Source: Acidobacteriota bacterium (GTDB lineage: Bacteria; Acidobacteriota; Vicinamibacteria; Vicinamibacterales; UBA8438). Taken from it: a stretch of 5,452 bases of DNA. The position numbers and the translations under genes were made by a program. Location: positions 1 through 5,452 of the forward strand of contig DTWD01000163.1 of NCBI GenBank assembly GCA_012963185.1. The letters are read 5' to 3'. This document shows, piece after piece, positions 1 through 5,452 of the stretch (position 1 is its first letter; each line of letters starts with the position of its first letter). The notes beneath the pieces are model-generated. The model had not been told where the DNA came from and made no database searches. It worked only from the letters and a program-made list of their open reading frames with translations.

Positions 1-961
1 GTGCTAGACCACTGCAGTCGAGTGCCTGGTAAGCAGTAACGGCCATTGATTGGATCCTTTGCGTTTGTATTTTGGTCAGTTTTGCCGGGATGATGAGTTC
101 GGAACGATCGTCGAGGTACTTGGCTTCGTAGTCGTAGAATTCTCCTGCAGGTATGACTTCCCCCAGGATTGAGACTTCAGGTGTTTCGTTTCCCAGAACA
201 GAGCACTCAATTTCTCGAGGGTTTTCGACGGCAACTTCGACGAGCAATTTATCGTCAAAATTCCAAGCTGTCGCGAGAGCAGAACGCAATGTGTTCTTAT
301 CGGTTGCTTTTGAGACTCCGACACTTGAGCCTTGGTTAGCTGGTTTCACGAAGACTGGATAGCCGAGTTTTAGCTCTAACGTATTGATTACTCCATCCTG
401 GTTTTGTTCGAAATCTTTCGCGGAGATAACCATGTGGCGCACGAGTGGTAGCCCGTGCGCTGCAAAATGTACCTTCGCCATGGTCTTGTCCATGGCGAGG
501 GCCGATGACAGAACACTCGCGCCAACGTAGGGGATATTGGCCAGTTCTAAAAGTCCTTGCAGCGTACCGTCTTCACCGTAGCTGCCGTGCACGATCGGAA
601 AAACCACATCCAGAGAAAATCCACGGACAACGGCACGGTCAACACTTTTGCCTTGAACAGAAGAATCGCGAGCTATTGTGAGAACTGTTTCTGGTGTTGG
701 ACACGGCATCAAAATGGCTTCGCTGCTGATAATCTTTTCAGGCGGGTCGTTATTTCGAAATTGTTCGATGAGGGTGCCGGCTGATTTTGTTGTCGGGAAT
801 TGGTTTGGAATACGCCAACTTCCTGCTTTGTCGATAAAAAGAGGGACCGGTTCGTAGTGCTCTATATTGAGCTGGTCGAATATTGAAGCGGCTGAAGCCA
901 GCGAAACTTCGTGCTCATTTGATCGGCCGCCATAGATGACGCCGATGCGGAGGCGCTTCAC
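1..961 (-). CDS. ddl: D-alanine--D-alanine ligase, DdlA-like, C-terminus cut by window edge
   Basis: This cytoplasmic ligase joins two D-alanines using ATP, giving the dipeptide that MurF adds to the peptidoglycan precursor. Reading the minus strand from a GTG at 961 gives 320 uninterrupted codons. Visible features are the N-terminal GGRSNEHEVS motif (about 11-20, with the D-Ala-binding Glu), HGSYGEDGTLQG (about 125-136), ALAMDK (154-159), the ATP-grasp lysine motif VFVKPANQGSSVGVSK (203-218), EIEC (250-253) and FYDYEAKY (275-282). The Tyr in this last loop fits D-Ala-D-Ala rather than the D-Ala-D-Lac (VanA-type) enzymes. The long segment at about 45-115 resembles E. coli DdlA more than DdlB. 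The reading frame leaves the window at about ALDCSGLA, so the last 45 or so residues, with the Mg-binding Asp/Glu/Asn, are missing. GTG 961 is the only start codon after an in-frame stop at 992-994. No Shine-Dalgarno precedes it. Confidence 0.95.
   Translation of the reverse strand, partial: MKRLRIGVIYGGRSNEHEVSLASAASIFDQLNIEHYEPVPLFIDKAGSWRIPNQFPTTKSAGTLIEQFRNNDPPEKIISSEAILMPCPTPETVLTIARDSSVQGKSVDRAVVRGFSLDVVFPIVHGSYGEDGTLQGLLELANIPYVGASVLSSALAMDKTMAKVHFAAHGLPLVRHMVISAKDFEQNQDGVINTLELKLGYPVFVKPANQGSSVGVSKATDKNTLRSALATAWNFDDKLLVEVAVENPREIECSVLGNETPEVSILGEVIPAGEFYDYEAKYLDDRSELIIPAKLTKIQTQRIQSMAVTAYQALDCSGLA
475..498. repeat. perfect 9-bp inverted repeat inside ddl
   Basis: TCGCCATGG (475-483) and CCATGGCGA (490-498) are exact reverse complements around a six-base loop. 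Two more pairs (472-473 with 500-501) form beyond one non-Watson-Crick position. The repeat falls in the conserved stretch LAMDKTMAKV, where the Ala-Met and Met-Ala codons create the symmetry. No T-tract follows on either strand, so it is not a standard terminator. It may simply be a by-product of the protein sequence. Confidence 0.5.
949..953 (+). promoter_or_regulatory. possible Shine-Dalgarno for tgt, inside the antisense start of ddl
   Basis: GGAGG stands ten bases before ATG 964, a usable though slightly long spacing. It also forms part of ddl codons 4-5 on the other strand, so it may be coincidental. It is the only strong Shine-Dalgarno match before any gene here. It supports ATG 964 over TTG 985 as the tgt start. 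Confidence 0.4.
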
Positions 962-963
962 GG

Positions 964-2145
964 ATGGGCTGTAGTATACGTGACTTGCCGACTAATTCGT
1001 TTGGTTTCGTTATTACGGCACGTGATGGCCTGTCACGTCGAGGGCAACTGCGCACACCACACGGTTTGGTAGAGACACCTGCTTTCATGTCGGTTGGGAC
1101 TGCGGGAGCGGTCAAAGCGGTGACACCGCGTGATCTTGAAGCCGTTGGTGCTGAGATTGTTCTTGCGAATACCTACCACCTCCTGCTTCGCCCTGGTCAC
1201 GAGTTAATCGCGAAGCTAGGTGGATTACATCGATTTATGGGATGGTCACACCCTATTCTGACTGACAGTGGGGGGTATCAGGTTTTCAGTCTCACTCCTC
1301 GACGCACTATCACGGAGCAGGGAGTCCGTTTTCGATCGCATCTTGATGGCAGTCTGCATGAACTTTCGCCAGAACTTGCAACTGACATTCAGGCACGGCT
1401 CGGTAGTGATATTGCAATGGCGTTTGATGAGTGCACGTCCTACCCGGAGACTGTTGATGGAACTCGTGAATCAATGGAGCGAACGTTAAGGTGGGCAGCG
1501 CGTTGTCGTGAACGGCACGCACATATTGTTGGAAGCCCCAGTGGAACGGGTTCGCTTATGACGACCCCAGGCCAAGTTCAATTTGGCATCGTACAAGGAG
1601 GGTTTTACCCGGAATTGCGAGAGGCGAGCGTCCGCGGCACGGTAGCTCTTGGCTTTGATGCGTACGCTATCGGTGGATTAAGTGTTGGCGAACCTACCAT
1701 GGCGATGTACGAGGTGACAGGGCAGACGGCAGCTCTGCTGCCACCCGAGAAACCACGGTATTTAATGGGTGTCGGGATGCCAGACGACCTCGTGGAGTCG
1801 GTTGCTAGAGGCGTTGATTTGTTCGATTGTGTACTCCCAACGAGAAACGCACGAAACGGCCAACTTTTCACAAAAACTGGCCCTATGTCCATTAAGAACT
1901 CGGTTTTTTCTATTGACGAGCGGCCTATCGATGAAGAGTGCTTATGCTACACCTGTAGGCATTTCTCAAGGGCGTACTTGAGACACTTGTATCTGGCAAA
2001 GGAAATCACGTCAACTACCCTTAACACGCTGCATAACCTACACTTCTATCTTGACACGATGCGTAGGATCAGAGAGGCTATAAAGCTGGGCAGGTTCGAA
2101 ACGTTCCGGCAAACCTTCCATCAAACGTACTCCCGCCGACGGTAG
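964..2145 (+). CDS. tgt: queuine tRNA-ribosyltransferase (tRNA-guanine transglycosylase)
   Basis: Tgt swaps guanine 34 in the anticodon of Asn, Asp, His and Tyr tRNAs for preQ1 in bacteria, a step in queuosine synthesis. The 393-residue product is near the family length. It shows TPHGLVETPAFM (31-42), NTYHLLLRPG (69-78), LTDSGGYQVFSL with the general-base Asp at about 101, FGIVQGG (207-213), AIGGLSVGE (235-243), and FDCVLPTRNARNG with the nucleophilic Asp at about 288. A zinc site is formed by Cys326, Cys328, Cys331 and His357. About 12 extra residues lie before FGIVQGG compared with E. coli Tgt. The start is uncertain. ATG 964 has GGAGG ten bases upstream but gives an N-terminus about seven residues longer than usual. 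TTG 985 would give MPTNSFGF, which fits the family better but lacks a Shine-Dalgarno. No queA lies beside it in this window. Confidence 0.97.
   Translation: MGCSIRDLPTNSFGFVITARDGLSRRGQLRTPHGLVETPAFMSVGTAGAVKAVTPRDLEAVGAEIVLANTYHLLLRPGHELIAKLGGLHRFMGWSHPILTDSGGYQVFSLTPRRTITEQGVRFRSHLDGSLHELSPELATDIQARLGSDIAMAFDECTSYPETVDGTRESMERTLRWAARCRERHAHIVGSPSGTGSLMTTPGQVQFGIVQGGFYPELREASVRGTVALGFDAYAIGGLSVGEPTMAMYEVTGQTAALLPPEKPRYLMGVGMPDDLVESVARGVDLFDCVLPTRNARNGQLFTKTGPMSIKNSVFSIDERPIDEECLCYTCRHFSRAYLRHLYLAKEITSTTLNTLHNLHFYLDTMRRIREAIKLGRFETFRQTFHQTYSRRR
972..978. promoter_or_regulatory. possible overlapping -10 elements for divergent ddl and tgt transcription
   Basis: The plus strand reads TAGTATA. 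On the minus strand 978-973 reads TATACT, a five-of-six match to the sigma-70 -10 consensus. On the plus strand 972-977 reads TAGTAT, a four-of-six match. Transcription about seven bases downstream would begin near 966 for ddl (GTG 961) and near 984 for tgt (TTG 985), giving almost leaderless mRNAs. I see no good -35 box for either direction, so this is a suggestion only. Confidence 0.25.
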
Positions 2146-2198
2146 CCAGATCGCCCGTAAATATGAAGTTTGTGTTCGGAATTGAAATCGTTAATTGA

Positions 2199-2552
2199 AT
2201 GATGAACTTTCAGCAGGTCGTCCTGTTCGCAATGGCCCAGCCGCCAGGTCAGCAACCGAGCTTTTTCGTTTCACTGTTACCTTTTATCGCGATGGCAGGA
2301 ATTTTCTATTTCATTGTGTTGCTCCCGATGAAACGGCGGCAGAAGAAAGTGCAAGAATTCCAAAGTTCATTAAAGGTCGACGATAAGGTTGTTACTACTA
2401 GCGGGATTCATGGTGTTATTGCGAAAGTGAACGAGAAAACGGTTGCCGTTCGGATTGCCGATAAGGTTCGGGTTGAGATATTACGTACCGCTATTGCCGG
2501 GTATCAAGGTGAGGATCCGGTGGTTCAAGATGGCTCTAGCTCTAGGTCCTAA
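2199..2552 (+). CDS. yajC: Sec translocon accessory subunit YajC
   Basis: YajC is a small single-span inner-membrane protein that co-purifies with SecDF and the SecYEG translocon; its exact job is unsettled. The 117-residue product has a short Gln/Pro-rich N-terminus, one membrane segment at about 23-43 (LLPFIAMAGIFYFIVLLP), and a basic stretch KRRQKK just after it. A soluble domain follows, carrying the family hallmarks GDKVVTTSGI-like (here DDKVVTTSGIHGVIAKV, about 61-77) and an RTAIA segment (96-100). It lies between tgt and secD, its usual place. ATG 2199 is followed at once by ATG 2202, and ATG 2232 (Met12) would still keep the membrane segment. None of the three has a clear Shine-Dalgarno, so the exact start is open. 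The tail ends in a serine-rich GSSSRS. Confidence 0.93.
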   Translation: MMNFQQVVLFAMAQPPGQQPSFFVSLLPFIAMAGIFYFIVLLPMKRRQKKVQEFQSSLKVDDKVVTTSGIHGVIAKVNEKTVAVRIADKVRVEILRTAIAGYQGEDPVVQDGSSSRS

Positions 2553-2581
2553 GGCGAGTTACACATTTAAAACATAGAACC

Positions 2582-4141
2582 ATGCAAAAAAATTTACAGT
2601 GGAAATTACTCTCGATCGTCGCAATTACTGCGATTGCCGCTTGGGCTGTCTATCCCCCCGGAGATCGCATACGTCTGGGGCTCGACCTTGAAGGTGGTGT
2701 GCACATGGTTTTGCGTGTACAGACCGACGATGCGTTGCAGGTCGAGACTGAGCTGGCCGCGGAGCAATTGTCAGAGCAGTTGTCTCTGCAAGGTTTGACG
2801 CGTGTCACGATGATTCCGGTTGATGCGACAACCATACGTGCAGAAGGCGTGGCACCCGACCAAGACGCCGAGTTTCGGCGACTAGCCAATGAACGACTAT
2901 CAGCGACCTATGACCGGGAGCCTGGAGCCGGCGGGGTTTATACGTTTCGGATGCGTGGTCCAATTGCCTCGTCGTTGCGAGACGAGGCAGTACGCCAAGC
3001 ACTTGAGACTATTGAACGTCGTGTGAATGAACTTGGTGTGTCTGAACCGATCGTTGCCCCACATGGTATTGGTGGCAATCAGATTTTGGTTCAGTTGCCA
3101 GGCGTGACCGATGTTGCACGTGCAAAGGAATTGATTCGGTCCACATCATTACTTGAGTTCAAACTTGTTGAAGAAGGTCCGTCACCAACTCGCGAATTAT
3201 TACTGCAGGCCAGAAATGGTGTTGTGCCACCTGATATGGAAGTTATCACCGGTTCTCCGGACGCGCTTGGTGGGTCGACGGAACCTCTGTATTACCTGGT
3301 TCGTCGTGTCGCGGCGGTTTCAGGACGTGACCTTCGGAATGCCCGTCCATCTCTTGATGAGTTTAACCAACCAGCTGTGAGCTTCACCTTGAATCGCGAG
3401 GGGGCGCGTAAGATGGGGGACCTTACAGGTCAGAACCTTGGTCGTTCACTTGCCATCGTCTTGGATGAACAAATTCGGTCTGCGCCGACGATTCAGGGAC
3501 GGATTAGCGATAGTGGTCAGATTACTGGCGTGACGCAGCAGGAAGCGGAAGACCTACAGATTACACTCCGGTCGGGGGCTTTGCCGGCTTCCCTTACCTA
3601 TCTTGAAGAGCGCACGGTCGGGCCGACCTTGGGAGCTGATTCGATACGGGCTGGTGTAGCTGCTTCAATCGCTGGTTTGATTGTTGTCGCGCTGTTTATG
3701 CTCGTTTATTACAAGCTCGCCGGGATTAATGCGATTGTTGCCGTCGTGCTTAACCTGCTAATTCTCATGGCATGCATGTCTTATGTCGGCGCCGTACTCA
3801 CGTTGCCTGGTATCGCAGGATTGATTCTGACGATTGGAATAGGGGTCGACTCGAACGTGCTTATTTTCGAGCGGATTAAAGAAGAGCTACGTTCCGCAAG
3901 AAGTATTAAAACGGCTGTTGGCGCTGGTTTTGACAGAGTGCTTCTCACCATTATCGACACGCATGTCGCTTCACTTATCTCGGCTGCGTTTCTATTTCAG
4001 TTTGGCTCTGGCCCGATTAAAGGATTTGCTACGACGCTATTTTTCGGTCTCGTTGCGAACGTGTTTACGGCTGTTTTTGTATCACGCACCCTATTTGAGA
4101 CGATTCTTTCTCGTCGCCGTGTCGCGACACTGAGTATTTGA
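2582..4141 (+). CDS. secD: protein translocase subunit SecD
   Basis: SecD pairs with SecF in the inner membrane. The complex uses proton flow to help complete export of proteins emerging from SecYEG. The 519-residue product has membrane segment 1 at about 8-25, followed by the family motif LGLDLEGGVH (32-41). The periplasmic P1 region runs to roughly 350 and includes LLEFKLVEEGP (190-200). Five more membrane segments lie at about 357-377, 381-402, 406-426, 452-474 and 482-508. Segment 4 carries GIGVDSNVLIFERIKEEL, with the proton-relay Asp at about 423. Segment 5 reads DTHVASLISAAF, where many SecD proteins have an Asn/Ala and Thr-Thr pattern. The gene is complete and separate from secF, not fused. 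ATG 2582 gives a typical N-terminus but lacks a Shine-Dalgarno. It lies 29 bases after yajC, suggesting one transcript. Confidence 0.97.
   Translation: MQKNLQWKLLSIVAITAIAAWAVYPPGDRIRLGLDLEGGVHMVLRVQTDDALQVETELAAEQLSEQLSLQGLTRVTMIPVDATTIRAEGVAPDQDAEFRRLANERLSATYDREPGAGGVYTFRMRGPIASSLRDEAVRQALETIERRVNELGVSEPIVAPHGIGGNQILVQLPGVTDVARAKELIRSTSLLEFKLVEEGPSPTRELLLQARNGVVPPDMEVITGSPDALGGSTEPLYYLVRRVAAVSGRDLRNARPSLDEFNQPAVSFTLNREGARKMGDLTGQNLGRSLAIVLDEQIRSAPTIQGRISDSGQITGVTQQEAEDLQITLRSGALPASLTYLEERTVGPTLGADSIRAGVAASIAGLIVVALFMLVYYKLAGINAIVAVVLNLLILMACMSYVGAVLTLPGIAGLILTIGIGVDSNVLIFERIKEELRSARSIKTAVGAGFDRVLLTIIDTHVASLISAAFLFQFGSGPIKGFATTLFFGLVANVFTAVFVSRTLFETILSRRRVATLSI
2965..2989 (+). repeat. perfect 9-bp hairpin inside secD
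   Basis: TGCCTCGTC (2965-2973) and GACGAGGCA (2981-2989) are exact reverse complements around the seven-base loop GTTGCGA. The stem is GC-rich and would be stable in the secD mRNA. It covers codons for Ala-Ser-Ser-Leu-Arg-Asp-Glu-Ala. No U-run follows, so it does not look like a terminator. By rough counting, one such repeat in a window this size is not surprising by chance. Confidence 0.55.
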
Positions 4142-4142
4142 C

Positions 4143-5135
4143 ATGGCTCTTTTTAAAACACCGAACATCGATTTTATTGGTCTGCGCTGGCCGGCACTGG
4201 CATTGTCGGTCCTTGTTATTGCTGTCGGCTTGGCTGTAACGGTCGTGCGAGGGTCGCTACCGCTCGGGATCGATTTTTCTGGGGGTTCGCTGATTATTTT
4301 GAAGTTTGAACAACCGGTTGGCGAAGGGGCTGTTCGTGGTGCCCTCGCGATGATTCCGGAGAAAGTTATTCAGCAGTACGGTGATATCGGTGATAACGAA
4401 GTGCTGGTTCGCTTGCCGATCTCTGGGCCGGAGGAGGGAGTCAGTCTCGAAGCAGGTGCCAATGACGTGATGGCCGCGCTTGAAGGTGCTGGCCTGGGTG
4501 ATTTTGAAGTAATTGGACAGGAATTAGTAGGTCCCGTTATAGGGCAAGAGCTTCAGCAGCGTGGTATCAGTGCCTTTGTTTTTGCGATGGCGGGCATTCT
4601 TATTTATATCGGCCTTCGCTTTCGGTTCAGTTTTGCTGTCGGCGCAGTGGTTGCTGTTGCGCATGACATTGCGATTACCTTGTCACTGCTTACGTTCCTT
4701 GGTTACGAATTGTCATTGAATGTGGTCGCCGCTATGTTAACTATCACCGGGTACTCGGTTAATGATTCGATAGTGGTGTTTGATCGGGTGCGGGAGAACC
4801 TTCGGCGCATGCGCCGTGACACCTTTGCTGATTTAGTTAATGTCAGTATTAATCAGACGCTTGCCCGCACGATTATTACGTCCGGAACGACTGGTGTAGC
4901 AGTATTGGCGCTCTTCGTTTTTGGTGGCGAAGTGTTGGAAGGATTTGCGTTTACGATGCTCGTAGGGGTCTTTAGCGGGACCTATTCCACTATATTTATT
5001 GCGGCAATGATTGCCATTGTAATTACGGAGCGCAAAGCGACACGGGTCCGTCAGGCGAATGTTCCAGTGGTATCAAAAAACGAGGCCATTTCTCAACGTC
5101 CGAAGCGACGGTCCCGAAAAGCACGGGCGTCATAG
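4143..5135 (+). CDS. secF: protein translocase subunit SecF
   Basis: SecF is the partner of SecD in the proton-driven export complex of the inner membrane. The 330-residue product has membrane segment 1 at about 17-35, then the family motif LGIDFSGGSL (41-50). A periplasmic region follows up to VGPVIGQEL (129-137), and five further membrane segments lie at about 143-158, 165-187, 190-214, 245-260 and 267-293. Segment 4 contains GYSVNDSIVVFDRVREN, with the conserved Asp at about 208. The tail is strongly basic (KRRSRKARAS) and probably cytoplasmic, consistent with the positive-inside rule. ATG 4143 begins one base after the secD stop with only a weak TGAG eight bases upstream, so translation is probably coupled to secD. 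That would keep the two subunits at matched levels. Length is normal for the family. Confidence 0.97.
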   Translation: MALFKTPNIDFIGLRWPALALSVLVIAVGLAVTVVRGSLPLGIDFSGGSLIILKFEQPVGEGAVRGALAMIPEKVIQQYGDIGDNEVLVRLPISGPEEGVSLEAGANDVMAALEGAGLGDFEVIGQELVGPVIGQELQQRGISAFVFAMAGILIYIGLRFRFSFAVGAVVAVAHDIAITLSLLTFLGYELSLNVVAAMLTITGYSVNDSIVVFDRVRENLRRMRRDTFADLVNVSINQTLARTIITSGTTGVAVLALFVFGGEVLEGFAFTMLVGVFSGTYSTIFIAAMIAIVITERKATRVRQANVPVVSKNEAISQRPKRRSRKARAS

Positions 5136-5160
5136 TTGAGGATTCGCTCAAACGAGAGTT

Positions 5161-5452
5161 GTGACCTCGCTTCAGGCTGCGCTGCTCGGCGTCGTTCAGG
5201 GACTTACCGAGTTTCTTCCTATTTCTAGTTCGGCGCATCTGTTATTGGTGCGCGCGGTTTTCGGTTGGGAGCCGGAACCTGAAGTTGCCCTTGCCTTTGA
5301 CGTGGCCTGTCACGTTGGCACGTTGTTCTCGGTGCTGTTCTACTTTCGTCGTGATATTTCTGGTCTTCTCCATGTGGCATTTACGCCAAGTTGTTGGTTT
5401 GATGACCAGGATGTATCGGCAGCAATGCTGCGCTCGATTGTTATTGGCACGA
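5161..5452 (+). CDS. uppP: undecaprenyl-diphosphatase UppP (BacA family), N-terminal part
   Basis: UppP is a membrane phosphatase that converts undecaprenyl diphosphate to the monophosphate. This recycles the lipid carrier for peptidoglycan and other wall polymers, and the activity is linked to bacitracin resistance. The first 97 codons are present, about a third of the usual 270 or so residues. The hallmark [16 protein letters not shown] (11-26) contains the family's (E/Q)xxxE pattern as Gln13 and Glu17, the conserved serines, and His26. [20 protein letters not shown] (46-65) matches the next conserved segment. The second signature (PGxSRSG) would lie beyond the window. GTG 5161 is the only start codon after the in-frame TGA at 5137, and GAGAG just before it is too close for a normal Shine-Dalgarno. 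It follows secF by 25 bases with no terminator, so it is probably in the same operon. Confidence 0.93.
   Translation, partial: MTSLQAALLGVVQGLTEFLPISSSAHLLLVRAVFGWEPEPEVALAFDVACHVGTLFSVLFYFRRDISGLLHVAFTPSCWFDDQDVSAAMLRSIVIGT

Noticed and set aside
76..324. Minus-strand reading frame of 82 codons overlapping ddl.
   Set aside because: It is out of frame with a clearly recognisable ddl on the same strand and resembles no protein I know.
437..460. Inverted repeat GCGCACG / CGTGCGC in ddl.
   Set aside because: It has only seven base pairs with a ten-base loop in coding sequence, and further pairing would need G-T wobbles that fail on the ddl mRNA strand.
1026..1038. Thirteen-base direct repeat TGGCCTGTCACGT, also at 5303-5315.
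   Set aside because: The copies lie in unrelated coding regions (tgt and uppP) in ordinary codons, and a match this long is expected about one time in five by chance in this window.
1020..1038. Six-base inverted repeat ACGTGA / TCACGT near the start of tgt, considered as an operator.
   Set aside because: It lies inside conserved Tgt codons, is short, and has no matching second copy near a promoter.
2146..2198. The tgt-yajC gap as a promoter (TTGTGT at 2170 and TTAATT at 2191) or a riboswitch.
   Set aside because: The spacing is 15 bases and the -10 would sit three bases before the yajC start. The 53-base gap is too short for a known preQ1 element upstream and shows no clear hairpin.
2195..2386. 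Alternative plus-strand frame of 63 codons overlapping yajC.
   Set aside because: YajC in the other frame has the family membrane segment and conserved motif; this frame has neither.

Overview
The window holds one divergently oriented partial gene and a five-gene co-directional run. Everything in it is bacterial housekeeping: cell-wall precursor synthesis, tRNA modification and protein export. The sequence has intermediate GC (roughly half) and no mobile element, rRNA, tRNA or CRISPR array. The order tgt-yajC-secD-secF is widespread in bacteria. The amino-acid style of Tgt, SecD and YajC, and an uppP gene behind secF, would suit an uncultured Acidobacteriota-like lineage. That placement is only an impression and needs a database comparison.

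Left part (1-961, minus strand): a D-alanine--D-alanine ligase of the long, DdlA-like type, read from a GTG start. The window edge removes about the last 45 residues. Centre to right (964-5452, plus strand): tgt (queuine tRNA-ribosyltransferase), yajC, secD, secF and the first 97 codons of uppP (undecaprenyl-diphosphatase). Gaps between the plus-strand genes are 53, 29, 1 and 25 bases, with no recognisable terminator between them, so one transcript is likely. No stretch above 300 bases lacks a gene.

How they fit together: SecD, SecF and YajC form the accessory membrane complex of the Sec translocon, which uses the proton-motive force to help pull proteins across the membrane. UppP recycles the undecaprenyl carrier that delivers wall precursors, and Ddl makes the D-Ala-D-Ala end of those precursors. 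The locus therefore joins envelope export with wall synthesis. Tgt is a frequent but functionally unrelated passenger.

The least ordinary part is the ddl/tgt junction. The annotated starts are two bases apart on opposite strands, so there is no conventional intergenic space for promoters or leaders. A TATAC-type motif there can be read as a -10 box on both strands, and most genes in the window lack a good Shine-Dalgarno sequence. I found no convincing undescribed system; the other observations are modest.
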